DNA from: Bacteroidetes bacterium UKL13-3
GTDB taxonomy: Bacteria; Bacteroidota; Bacteroidia; UKL13-3
NCBI GenBank assembly: GCA_001602415.1
Contig: CP012155.1
Span: 3,000,824-3,064,823 of the forward strand
DNA length: 64,000 nucleotides
Direction of reading: 5' to 3'
Shown piece after piece: positions 43,799 to 52,701 of this stretch. A model generated the notes under the pieces. That model made no database searches. It was not told where the DNA came from and saw nothing but the letters and a program-made list of their open reading frames with translations. Both the position numbers and the translations under genes were made by a program. Positions within the stretch are counted from its first letter, which is position 1; the number at the start of each line of letters is the position of its first letter.

Positions 43799-44911
43799 AT
43801 GAAAAAAATAGAAATACAAAACATAGTTATAAAGGGATTCAAGAGCATTCAGTCAATGCCGTCCTTTGCTCCACGTTCCATCAACGTATTCATTGGACAA
43901 AATGGAGCTGGAAAATCCAATTTTATTGGCTTCTTTAAATTCTTATCCAATATGCTAAGTGGCACTGGAAATCTTGCAGATTATACTGGGCTTCATGGAG
44001 GTGCATCAGCATTTCTTTTTGATGGACCTGAAACATCGCCACAAATTACAGGAGCAATAAATCTTAAAACTTCAACTGGCTTAAATGAATACAAGTTTAG
44101 ACTTTCTCATGCTTCTGCCGATACATTTGTTTATACTGAAGAGCAATTCAGGTATTCTCCTGCTGGATTTAAAGGAGAAAGAGTTTGGTATGACCTAGGT
44201 TCAGGCCATAAGGAATCTGCGTTAATAAATGCTGAATCTACAGGCAAAACACAAGGAACAGTAAAGAGAATGTTACAACAATTGATAACCTATCAATTTC
44301 ACAATACTACTTTTAATTCACCCATTCGGAACAATAAAGCTGCTATAGAAAATAACTGGTTTTTGGAAGAAGATGGTAGAAATTTATCCGCAGTTTTAAA
44401 TGAATTGAGCACGAATCAACCTGCCATTTATCAAAAGATCATAACAATAATTCAGCAAATTATTCCATTTTTTGATGATTTTGTATTGATTGACCAATAC
44501 GGTAAAACCTATTTACGGTGGAAGGAAAAAGGCTCCCCAGTGACTTTTGTAGCCACACAAGCCAGTGACGGAATGTTGAGGGCAATGGCATTGGTTACTT
44601 TACTTTGTTTACCACCTGAACGGTTACCCGCTGTTATGTTTTTAGATGAACCTGAGTTAGGTTTGCATCCATCAGCTGTAAAAACTATTTGCGAATTAAT
44701 ACAAGGAGCATCGGAACATTGCCAAATTTTTATTGCTACTCAAGATGCTGATATGCTCAATGAATTTGAGCCAGAAGATATTGTTGTAGTTGCACGTGAG
44801 GGCAGGAAATCAACCTTCAAAAGATTAGTAAATGAAGATTTGACAGAATGGATTGGTACTTATAGCCTTTCTGATTTATGGCATCAAAACATAATAGGAG
44901 GCAAGCCATGA
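43799..44911 (+). CDS. AAA family ATPase (RecF/SMC-like) of the nested pair
   Basis: This 370-aa protein has Walker A GQNGAGKSN near residue 35 (INVFIGQNGAGKSNFIGFFK), a signature-like ASDGML segment, Walker B VMFLDEPELGLHP near 281 and IFIATQDADML as the switch region. This is the AAA_21/AAA_15 kind of ABC-type ATPase used in defence pairs such as PARIS, OLD and Gabija. Start is the second ATG of AATGAAATG, 11 nt after the mod stop. Its stop overlaps the next start (ATGA). It probably acts as sensor/motor for the DUF4276-like protein. Confidence 0.92.
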   Translation: MKKIEIQNIVIKGFKSIQSMPSFAPRSINVFIGQNGAGKSNFIGFFKFLSNMLSGTGNLADYTGLHGGASAFLFDGPETSPQITGAINLKTSTGLNEYKFRLSHASADTFVYTEEQFRYSPAGFKGERVWYDLGSGHKESALINAESTGKTQGTVKRMLQQLITYQFHNTTFNSPIRNNKAAIENNWFLEEDGRNLSAVLNELSTNQPAIYQKIITIIQQIIPFFDDFVLIDQYGKTYLRWKEKGSPVTFVATQASDGMLRAMALVTLLCLPPERLPAVMFLDEPELGLHPSAVKTICELIQGASEHCQIFIATQDADMLNEFEPEDIVVVAREGRKSTFKRLVNEDLTEWIGTYSLSDLWHQNIIGGKP

Positions 44912-45579
44912 AAAAACTGTTTATAGTAGTAGAGGGAGAAACTGAAGAACGTTTCTTAAGAAAAGTTCTTTACAATGATTTTATCCAAAAGGGTATTCAT
45001 ATAGAAGCACAGCAATGGCTAACAAATAGAAAGTTGGGCATTGGCGGTGGCGGAAGTAATTTTGACTTGATTGAAAATCACCTCAGAAGATTGATTTCCC
45101 GCTATCAATATGATGAAAATGTTTTTATTTCAGTTATGGTTGATTTATATGCCTTTCCAATAGGTGGAAATACAGTTTACGATGAAGAAGTAATAAATCA
45201 ACAAAGTGGAAAAAATAAGGTTTTGCTGCTACAAGATAAAATGAATAACCGAATGCAGTACCAAAACTTCATTCCGTATGTTCAACTTCACGAATACGAA
45301 GCATTACTGCTTTCTAAGCCAGATGCACTGCTTACTTTTTATACCGATAAGGCACAAGAAGTGGAAGGTTTAAAAGCTGAGATTAATGGCATGAATCCGG
45401 AAGAAATAAATGAAACACCACAAGGTGCACCTTCAAAAAGAATTATCAAATATTTACCTCATTATAAGAAGCAGAAGACAACCGCAGGTGTTACAACTGC
45501 CGAGAAAATTGGACTTCCTTTTCTTCGACAGGCATGTCCTCATTTCAATGATTGGGTTACAAAACTAGAAAGCATTTAA
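44908..45579 (+). CDS. DUF4276-like (TOPRIM-like) effector of the nested pair
   Basis: Starting at MKKLFIVVEGETEERFL the protein has 223 aa. The N-terminal VVEGETE (Glu9-Glu13), the Asp of VMVDLYAFP (near 79) and HEYEALLLS (near 128) give a TOPRIM-like acidic pattern, as in DUF4276 proteins. Such proteins are often encoded next to an AAA ATPase and are thought to be nucleases. It shares ATGA with the ATPase stop and its stop overlaps the res start (TAATG), so the three are translationally coupled. Assignment to DUF4276 is from motif memory; the nuclease role is inference. Confidence 0.8.
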   Translation: MKKLFIVVEGETEERFLRKVLYNDFIQKGIHIEAQQWLTNRKLGIGGGGSNFDLIENHLRRLISRYQYDENVFISVMVDLYAFPIGGNTVYDEEVINQQSGKNKVLLLQDKMNNRMQYQNFIPYVQLHEYEALLLSKPDALLTFYTDKAQEVEGLKAEINGMNPEEINETPQGAPSKRIIKYLPHYKKQKTTAGVTTAEKIGLPFLRQACPHFNDWVTKLESI

Positions 45580-48500
45580 TGGCAAAACTCAGTTCATCAC
45601 TCGTCCTCAATAAATACATCCTAAATCTGTTTGGCGTAACGGACTTGGAAGCGTTATCAATAGATTTAAAAGATTCATCATTGGAAGGATATGACGAAAA
45701 TAATATTTCGCATTTTCATCATGCTTTAGTGGCAAGGTTTTACAGCAATGCCAATTTGCCAAAAGAATTGTTGTTGCAGTACGACCAAAATATATTTTCA
45801 CACACACAAACCATTTCTGAGAAACGCAATGAACCCATAAAATGGAAGTACTTCCAATACATGGCTTTGTTATTCACAGAAATTTATTTAGATAAATACT
45901 TTTCAGATAAAACAGCCTTACAATCGGAGTTAAATACGTTTCTCGAATTTAATCATGGTAGAAACGGCAATGATTTTAAAGCTATATCAACTTTCAAACT
46001 TGAAAACAACGTAAATGATTTAAATAAATTAGCTTATTGGAATGCAACAGGATCAGGTAAAACATTACTAATGCATATCAATATTTTGCAGTATCGGTAT
46101 TATCTGAAAACGCATAATTTAGAGAAAGGTCTAAATCGAATAATTGTCCTCACTCCTAATGAAGGCTTATCCAAACAACACCTGAAAGAGTTTGCTCAAT
46201 CAGGAATGGAAGCGGAATTGTTCGATAAAACTGGTGGTTCATTATTCGCAGGTCAAAAAATTGAAATAATTGACATTCACAAACTAGAAGAAACAAGTGG
46301 AAATAAAACAGTAGCTGTTGAAGCCTTTGAAGGTAACAATTTGGTATTAGTTGATGAAGGACACAGAGGTGCAGGTGGTACTGAATGGAAAGACAAAAGA
46401 AATCGTTTATGCGAATCAGGCTTTTCATTCGAATATTCAGCAACTTTTGGGCAAGCTGTTCATGCCTTATCTGGTGCTAAACAAAAAACCTTAATTGATG
46501 AATATGGTAAAGCCACCTTGTTTGATTATTCTTACCGTTATTTTTACAATGATGGTTATGGAAAAGATTATCAAATTCTGAACCTAAATGAGCAATGGCA
46601 CGAAGCAGGAAAGGAAGAAAGAGTTGTACTCTACTTAACAGCCAGTTTACTTTCTTTTTATGAGCAATTATTGGTGTTTAAAGAAAATGGAAAAGAGATT
46701 GAACCATTTTTGATTGATAAACCGTTAGCGATTTTTGTTGGTGGTAAAGTAACCAAAAGCATCAGCAAAGAAACCGCTTCTGATGTAGTAGAGGTTTTGA
46801 AGTTCTTAGAATCGTTTGTTAAAAATGATGGTCAATCAATTGAAAGAATTAAACTGTTGCTAGATTCTAAAGATGGATTAAACAACGAAATGGGTCATTC
46901 CATTTTCAGAAATGCATTTAAAGAAATTCGCAAATCAGGTAGAACCGCAAAGACTGTTTATCAGGATGTTTTAAAAGAAGTATTCAACTCAGAAGTTGCG
47001 GGTGCTTCTTTGCATATTGACAATTTGAAAGGTCAAGATGGCGAAATAGGATTACGTATAGGAAACGCTGATTACTTTGGTGTAATAAATGTTGGTGATG
47101 ACAAAGGCTTGTTGAAGATTTGCGAAGCACATAAAATGTTGGTTGATGAAAAGGATTTTTCTACTTCCCTATTTCACGACATCAATAGCAAAGGCAGTAA
47201 AGTAAATGTACTGATAGGTTCAAAAAAGTTTTCAGAAGGCTGGAGCAGTTGGCGTGTTAGTACAATGGGTTTATTAAATATTGGAAGAGGTGAAGGTTCA
47301 GAAATCATTCAATTATTTGGTAGAGGTGTTCGTTTAAAAGGCTACAAGTTTTCATTGAAGCGTAGCACAGCATTAGATGCAAGTTTACGACCTGCTTATA
47401 TTCCAGAAGTGTTGCCTATTTTAGAAACCTTGAACATTTTTGGTTTACGTGCAGACTACATGCAACAGTTTAAAGATTACCTTGAAGAAGAAGGTTTGCC
47501 AACCGATTCAGACTTTGAAAAAATCACAGTTGATATTCTGCCAACCATTTCAGACTTGTCAGAAAAAAAACTAAAATACATTCGGGTTAAAGATGGTTCA
47601 AATTTTAAACGTGATGTTTTAGTTGATGCGGTTATTTCTGAAAAAGTCCCTCCCGTTCTGATAGATTGGTATCCGAAAGTACAGGTATTAAAAAGTTCTA
47701 AGCTAACCAATGTAACCACCGTTGTTGCTATTGAAGAAGGAAAACTAGAAAACCTACATATCGCATTCCTAGATTGGAACAGAATATATTTTGATATTCA
47801 GAAATTTAAAAACGAACGCAGTTGGTACAATGTAAATTTATCAGTTGAAGCATTAAAAGACATTCTTTTAAGCCCCGATTGGTACACATTACAAATTCCT
47901 TCAACGGAACTAGAAATAAATGATTACAGTAAAGTAAAACTTTGGCATGAGTTGGCTCTTTCATTATTGAAATCGTTTATTGAAAGACTTTACAATTATC
48001 AAAAAAACAAATTCTACAGTGATAAAATTGAAGTTGCAATACTAGATAGCAACAACCCAAATTTTGAAGCAGAATACAATTTCTTGGTAAAGAAAACAGA
48101 AGACCGCTTAATTGGAAAATTGAAGGAACTAAAAGAGATTGTTCGCAAAAAAGAATTTCAAGAAAACTTTAAAATCGACAATGACTTTGAAGCTTTATAT
48201 GCGAATCTTCATCTGTATCAACCTTTGATTTACATTGACAAAGGCAGATATGAAGAAGTAATTAGAATTCAACCAGTTCCTTTAAATAAAGGTGAACGGG
48301 ACTTAGTAGAAGACTTGAAACTATACTTCGATAACAACACTGAATTTTTCAAAGACAAACAACTTTACTTATTGCGTAACATGAGTAAAAAAGGAATTGG
48401 ATTTTTTGAAGCAAACAATTTCTTTCCTGACTTTATCTTATGGCTTGTAATTGGCGACAAGCAATACGTTTCATTCATCGACCCAAAAGGACTAAGACAA

Positions 48501-48746
48501 ATTCAAGGTTTGACAGACCCAAAAATTCAATTACATAAATCAATTAAGACCACAATACAACCTAAACTAAACGACCCAAATATTGAACTAAATTCATTCA
48601 TCATTTCAAATACACCTTACAACCAATTGACACATTGGAAAGGACAAGAAAGCATGGAGGACTTTAATTCAAATCACATATTGTTTCAAAAAGAGCAACG
48701 ACAATTTTATATTCAAATAATCATTGACAAACAAATAAAGAAATAG
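45579..48746 (+). CDS. Type III restriction Res-like helicase/nuclease
   Basis: Starting at MAKLSSSLVLNKYIL (45579) the protein has 1055 aa. Helicase motifs: Walker A ATGSGKT near 156, DEGH box LVDEGHRG near 257 and QLFGRGVRLKGYKF near 581. A C-terminal PD-(D/E)XK-type nuclease has FFPDFILWLV near 950 and FIDPKG near 967 (D-x-K). Res subunits cut DNA together with Mod after ATP-driven sliding. It ends the operon. Only the catalytic residues noted are visible; the rest is family inference. Confidence 0.9.
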   Translation: MAKLSSSLVLNKYILNLFGVTDLEALSIDLKDSSLEGYDENNISHFHHALVARFYSNANLPKELLLQYDQNIFSHTQTISEKRNEPIKWKYFQYMALLFTEIYLDKYFSDKTALQSELNTFLEFNHGRNGNDFKAISTFKLENNVNDLNKLAYWNATGSGKTLLMHINILQYRYYLKTHNLEKGLNRIIVLTPNEGLSKQHLKEFAQSGMEAELFDKTGGSLFAGQKIEIIDIHKLEETSGNKTVAVEAFEGNNLVLVDEGHRGAGGTEWKDKRNRLCESGFSFEYSATFGQAVHALSGAKQKTLIDEYGKATLFDYSYRYFYNDGYGKDYQILNLNEQWHEAGKEERVVLYLTASLLSFYEQLLVFKENGKEIEPFLIDKPLAIFVGGKVTKSISKETASDVVEVLKFLESFVKNDGQSIERIKLLLDSKDGLNNEMGHSIFRNAFKEIRKSGRTAKTVYQDVLKEVFNSEVAGASLHIDNLKGQDGEIGLRIGNADYFGVINVGDDKGLLKICEAHKMLVDEKDFSTSLFHDINSKGSKVNVLIGSKKFSEGWSSWRVSTMGLLNIGRGEGSEIIQLFGRGVRLKGYKFSLKRSTALDASLRPAYIPEVLPILETLNIFGLRADYMQQFKDYLEEEGLPTDSDFEKITVDILPTISDLSEKKLKYIRVKDGSNFKRDVLVDAVISEKVPPVLIDWYPKVQVLKSSKLTNVTTVVAIEEGKLENLHIAFLDWNRIYFDIQKFKNERSWYNVNLSVEALKDILLSPDWYTLQIPSTELEINDYSKVKLWHELALSLLKSFIERLYNYQKNKFYSDKIEVAILDSNNPNFEAEYNFLVKKTEDRLIGKLKELKEIVRKKEFQENFKIDNDFEALYANLHLYQPLIYIDKGRYEEVIRIQPVPLNKGERDLVEDLKLYFDNNTEFFKDKQLYLLRNMSKKGIGFFEANNFFPDFILWLVIGDKQYVSFIDPKGLRQIQGLTDPKIQLHKSIKTTIQPKLNDPNIELNSFIISNTPYNQLTHWKGQESMEDFNSNHILFQKEQRQFYIQIIIDKQIKK

Positions 48747-48761
48747 GAAATGCCAACGCAG

Positions 48762-48848
48762 CAGTCATACACATTTGCAAGCCACACAAGCCAGCCCACG
48801 AGCCAAAGCTTGCAAAAGAGTATGCCTGCACCACGCCAAGACAAATTC
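48762..48848. repeat. Right border-like imperfect repeat of the accessory island
   Basis: The counterpart of 37041-37138 (CAGTC..ACATTTG..CACAAGCC..GCAAAAGAG..GCACCACG..GACAAATT). It begins 16 nt after the res stop. A short ORF can be drawn over it (48750-48992) but its Ser/Thr/Gln-rich product looks like translated repeat. Confidence 0.5.
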
Positions 48849-49319
48849 AATTTTTTTCTTCCCTCCCTTCAGTGTTTTAATTTTTTCGCCACCCACAGCC
48901 GACACTTTAATGATTGGTCAGAAACAGCGAAAACCTATACTGGACAAGACTTGACAATGACGGTGGACATTAGGCCAGCTTGTAACAGCTAGAGTTTCGT
49001 GGTGGCCGGAGGCCAAGCCAGGAATTGAAAATCATCGAAATGCCAATAAAAACAATTACCCTAATGAGATAAACTCCGGTTGAACAGCTTGTCCCGCATT
49101 ATGCGGGAGAACCGGTTAAGAGCACTATAAAATTGTTATGGATTTTTCGTGTTGGGGTTTTATGGGTTAATAGGCTTTGCGTTTATGAGTGTTTCATTTT
49201 TTGTGTTGGTAATAACCATTTAAAAGTATATTTTTTTATGCGTTCCATTCCTTTTTGCTTATTTGCACAAAGTATAATTTAAGAATAAAATAATTAATAC
49301 GTTAAAGCAATTTTTTGAT
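48849..49319. other. Noncoding gap after the island, with one compound hairpin
   Basis: No gene is supported. At 49076-49115 an outer stem CCGGTT/AACCGG encloses a perfect TCCCGCAT/ATGCGGGA hairpin. It has no T run. The remainder is AT-rich up to the histidine phosphatase start. Confidence 0.5.
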
Positions 49320-49934
49320 ATGCCCGCTAAACAAATATTCATCATTCGTCATGGAGAAACAGAATACAATAAACTCAATATTGTACAGGGCAGTGGCGTT
49401 GATAACGATTTAAACGAAACCGGCACCAAACAAGCGCAACAGTTTTTTGATATGTATCAGCGTTTTCCATTTGATTTGGTATACACTTCAGCACTTAAAC
49501 GTTCGCAACAAAGTGTAGCCGGCTTTTTACAAAAGGGGATTCAACATGTTGTGATGCCCGAATTGAACGAGATTAGTTGGGGCGATTTTGAAGGCAAACC
49601 TCAAACACTTGAACAACGTGCACTCTATTGGCAAATGATTCATAAGTGGAACGCGGGTGAGTTGGATGCCAAAATACCCAATGGTGAAAGTCCTTTAGAA
49701 ATGCAGCAGCGTCAGAAAAAAGTGTTTCATTCTATTGTTGAGAATGAAGCCAAAAATATATTGATATGCATGCATGGGCGTGCCATGAAAAGCTTTTTGT
49801 GTTTATTGCTTAATATACCCCTTACTCAAATGGACGATTTTCCGCACGTAAATTTATGTTTATACCAACTTGAATATGTTAATGGATACTTTTCTTTGCT
49901 TAAACATAACAGCACAGATCATTTAAACATGTAG
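49320..49934 (+). CDS. Histidine phosphatase family protein
   Basis: This 204-aa protein has the phosphohistidine motif IIRHGETEYN, VYTSALKRSQQS, LNEISWGDFEGKP, a general-acid Glu in PNGESPLEM, and the second catalytic His in ICMHGRAM. It belongs to the phosphoglycerate mutase-like branch, which includes phosphatases of sugar phosphates and nucleotides. The substrate cannot be told. It stands alone between the island and the S9 peptidase. Confidence 0.9.
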   Translation: MPAKQIFIIRHGETEYNKLNIVQGSGVDNDLNETGTKQAQQFFDMYQRFPFDLVYTSALKRSQQSVAGFLQKGIQHVVMPELNEISWGDFEGKPQTLEQRALYWQMIHKWNAGELDAKIPNGESPLEMQQRQKKVFHSIVENEAKNILICMHGRAMKSFLCLLLNIPLTQMDDFPHVNLCLYQLEYVNGYFSLLKHNSTDHLNM

Positions 49935-49978
49935 GTTGATTTTTTTATAAACGGTTTCTATCATTTGAACTGTACCTT

Positions 49979-49986
49979 TATATTTG
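49979..49986 (+). promoter_or_regulatory. -7 promoter element of the S9 peptidase gene
   Basis: TATATTTG matches TAnnTTTG and lies 20 nt before the ATG at 50006. A TTTG at 49964 is too close to be a standard -33 box. Confidence 0.4.
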
Positions 49987-50005
49987 TTGATATATTTTAA
50001 AGAAC

Positions 50006-52132
50006 ATGAAAAAATATCTTTATATCGCAGGGCTATTTATAGCAGCGTGCGGCAGCAAACAAATGGAACAGAAAAAGCTAACAGTATTATCCTACCCCAA
50101 TACACACAAAGGAGATGTAGTAGATGATTATTTTGGAACCAAAGTAGCCGACCCATACCAGTGGTTGGAAAACGATACCGCTACCGAAGTAATACAGTGG
50201 GTTAAAGAACAAAATAAGGTAACAACAAATTACTTGGAACAAATTCCGTATCGCGAGCAAATCAAGAAACGCCTTACCGAAATCTGGAATTTCCCCAAAT
50301 ACAGTTCACCATTCAAAGAAGGAGAATGGTATTACTTTTTTAAAAATATTGGTCTTGAGAACCAAAGTATTTTGTATCGCCAAAAGGGGTTAAACGGAGA
50401 ACCGGAGGTGTTTTTGGATCCCAATAAGCTCAGCAGTGACGGAACAGTTTCGCTGGCAAGCTTTACGTTTAGCAAAGACCATAAATATTGTGCCGTAGGT
50501 ATTGCACAAAGTGGTAGCGACTGGAATGAGGTTTTTGTGATGGATGTTGCCACCAAACAAAAAACCACCGACCTTATTAAATGGGTAAAATTTAGTGGTG
50601 CCACCTGGTATAAAAACGGATTTTATTATAGCCGTTATGATGAGCCGAAAAAGGGAAAAGAGTTTAGCAACCAGAATGAATACATGAAAATTTATTATCA
50701 CACCATCGGGCAGGATCAAGCAAATGACGTGTTGGTGTATGAAGATAAAGCTCATCCGTTGCGTTATTTCAACGCAGGTATTACAGAAGATGAGCGTTTT
50801 ATGTATATCAATATCAGTGAAGGAACCAGCGGGAATGAAATTCTTATTAAAGATCTTAGCAAAAATGATAAACAGTTTCGCGTATTGTTTAAAGGGTTCG
50901 AAAACAACTACAGCATCGTAGATAATGTAGGCGAAAATATTTTAGCAACTACCGATAAAGAAGCTGCCAAGTATAGGCTCATTGAAGTAAATCCGGCTCA
51001 ACCAGCCGAGGCCAACTGGAAAACGATTATTCCGGCCAGCGATGATTTGCTGGAAGGTGTAAGCTACTGGGGTGGTAAATTGTTTGCCAGTTATCTGAAA
51101 GATGCCAGCACTCGTTTGTATAAACTGAATGCTGATGGAACAGGAAAAACAGAAATTCAACTTCCGGGCATTGGAACAGCAAGTGGTATTTACGGTAAAA
51201 AAGAAGATACCGAAACGTTTTATACGTTTACCTCATTCACCAATCCGGGAGAAATTTACAAGTATGATTTAACAACCGGAAAATCTGAATTGTTCCGAAA
51301 AACAGAAGTGAACTTTAATGCCGCTGATTTTGAAACCAAGCAAGTATTTTATACTTCAAAGGACGGAACAAAAGTGCCAATGTTTATTATGCATAAAAAG
51401 GGCTTGGTACTTGATGGAACGAAACCAACACTACTTTATGGTTACGGAGGTTTTAACGTCTCACTTACTCCATCATTCAGTGTATCACGCATTATGTTCC
51501 TCGAGAATGGCGGAGTATATGCAATTGCCAGTTTACGGGGCGGTGGAGAGTACGGAGAGGATTGGCACAAGGCAGGTATGTTAGAGAAAAAACAAAATGT
51601 GTTTGATGATTTTATTTCGGCAGCCGAGTTTTTAATTAGCGAAAAATATACTTCTTCGTCTAAGTTAGCTATTCATGGGGGTAGCAATGGCGGACTGCTT
51701 GTAGGCGCATGTATGACACAACGCCCCGAATTGTTTAAAGTAGCCATACCTGCCGTGGGTGTGCTCGACATGTTAAAATATCATAAGTTTACCATTGGCT
51801 GGGGCTGGGCGGTTGAATACGGCAGTAGCGAGAAAAAAGAACAGTTTGACTACTTAATCAAATACTCTCCACTGCACAATGTAAAAGAGGGCGTTAACTA
51901 TCCGGCAACCATGATTATGACAGCCGACCATGACGACCGTGTAGTACCGGCACACTCATTTAAGTTTGCTGCCGAATTGCAAAGCAAGCAACAAAAGGAT
52001 GGCAACCCAACGCTTATTCGCATTGATAGCAAAGCAGGACACGGAGCCGGAAAACCAACCACCAAATTAATTGAAGATGCTGCCGATATGTGGAGTTTTA
52101 TTCTGTGGAATTTGAATGCGGAAGTGAGGTAA
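50006..52132 (+). CDS. Prolyl oligopeptidase family serine peptidase (lipoprotein)
   Basis: This 708-aa S9A peptidase begins with a lipoprotein signal (LFIAAC), so it is probably anchored in the cell envelope. A seven-bladed beta-propeller covers about residues 80-430 after the N-terminal DPYQWLEND. The catalytic alpha/beta-hydrolase domain has the nucleophile Ser in HGGSNGGLLVGA, Asp in DHDDRVVPAHSF and His in KAGHGAGKPT. It cleaves after Pro in oligopeptides. Length and all catalytic residues fit. A strong terminator follows. Confidence 0.95.
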   Translation: MKKYLYIAGLFIAACGSKQMEQKKLTVLSYPNTHKGDVVDDYFGTKVADPYQWLENDTATEVIQWVKEQNKVTTNYLEQIPYREQIKKRLTEIWNFPKYSSPFKEGEWYYFFKNIGLENQSILYRQKGLNGEPEVFLDPNKLSSDGTVSLASFTFSKDHKYCAVGIAQSGSDWNEVFVMDVATKQKTTDLIKWVKFSGATWYKNGFYYSRYDEPKKGKEFSNQNEYMKIYYHTIGQDQANDVLVYEDKAHPLRYFNAGITEDERFMYINISEGTSGNEILIKDLSKNDKQFRVLFKGFENNYSIVDNVGENILATTDKEAAKYRLIEVNPAQPAEANWKTIIPASDDLLEGVSYWGGKLFASYLKDASTRLYKLNADGTGKTEIQLPGIGTASGIYGKKEDTETFYTFTSFTNPGEIYKYDLTTGKSELFRKTEVNFNAADFETKQVFYTSKDGTKVPMFIMHKKGLVLDGTKPTLLYGYGGFNVSLTPSFSVSRIMFLENGGVYAIASLRGGGEYGEDWHKAGMLEKKQNVFDDFISAAEFLISEKYTSSSKLAIHGGSNGGLLVGACMTQRPELFKVAIPAVGVLDMLKYHKFTIGWGWAVEYGSSEKKEQFDYLIKYSPLHNVKEGVNYPATMIMTADHDDRVVPAHSFKFAAELQSKQQKDGNPTLIRIDSKAGHGAGKPTTKLIEDAADMWSFILWNLNAEVR

Positions 52133-52186
52133 CAGTTGCTTAAAAAGAGTAGCCGTTATAATTCTTTCATCTATACACTAATAAGG

Positions 52187-52226
52187 TAACCCAAAATAGT
52201 TAATCGCTGTTTTGGGTTATTTTTTT
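52187..52226 (+). terminator. Terminator after the S9 peptidase gene
   Basis: TAACCCAAAA (52187-52196) pairs perfectly with TTTTGGGTTA (52210-52219), then seven T. The next gene is convergent and ends at 52231. Confidence 0.9.
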
Positions 52227-52230
52227 GCAG

Positions 52231-52629
52231 TTATCGATTTAAATATATCCTGAGTGGTTCCCAATAATATTCTGTCCAACCATTTTCAATTGCCGCTGCT
52301 TTGTGCGCGGGAATACCGGTGTGAAAAAAATCCAATTCGCACCCTCCTTCAATATCCTTTAAAACAAATACCACTTCCGAAAAATGGCTTTCTGGCCAAC
52401 CTTCTTCTTCTCCCCTCCATGTTTGTATAATCTTTTTACCACGCTCAAGCACAACGTTTTTTCCGGTAATGTATCCACCAAAAGCACTAAAGTCCGTTCC
52501 TTCTTTATCTTCAATAATAGCCTCATCACCAGTAAAAGAACTATGAATCCGAGCATTCATTATACAGTTATATAGGTCAATGGCATCGGTTGGGAATAGG
52601 AGGGTTTGATGTGTATTCGCTGTTTCCAT
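52231..52629 (-). CDS. SRPBCC/AHSA1-domain protein
   Basis: Starting at METANTH the protein has 132 aa. The START-like fold of the Aha1 C-terminal type is seen: DAIDLYNCIMNARIHSSFTG, FGGYITGKNVVLE, IIQTWRGEEEGWPESHFSEV, ELDFFHTGIP and WTEYYWEPLRIYL. Members bind small hydrophobic molecules or help Hsp90 in eukaryotes; the bacterial role is mostly unknown. It shares the strand of the nuclease gene upstream, but a terminator lies between. Confidence 0.85.
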   Translation of the reverse strand: METANTHQTLLFPTDAIDLYNCIMNARIHSSFTGDEAIIEDKEGTDFSAFGGYITGKNVVLERGKKIIQTWRGEEEGWPESHFSEVVFVLKDIEGGCELDFFHTGIPAHKAAAIENGWTEYYWEPLRIYLNR

Positions 52630-52644
52630 ACACACGAAAGTAAA

Positions 52645-52680
52645 CAAAAAACGCTTTCCGTTGCGTTCAGAAAGCGTTTT
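52645..52680 (-). terminator. Terminator after the T9SS endonuclease gene
   Basis: AAAACGCTTT pairs with AAAGCGTTTT around a 13-nt loop. On the minus strand the stem runs into TTTTTTG, 22 nt after the nuclease stop. Confidence 0.8.
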
Positions 52681-52701
52681 GATTGTTAAATAAAGAATGG
52701 A

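Noticed and set aside
37192-48746. Assignment of the island to DISARM or BREX
   Set aside because: The SNF2 helicase and methylase resemble DISARM parts, but no DrmA (DUF1998 helicase), DrmB or DrmC (PLD) is seen. BREX markers (PglZ, BrxC, BrxL) are absent too.
48750-48992. ORF of 80 codons after the res gene
   Set aside because: It covers the border-like repeat and is Ser/Thr/Gln-rich; it looks like translated repeat sequence.
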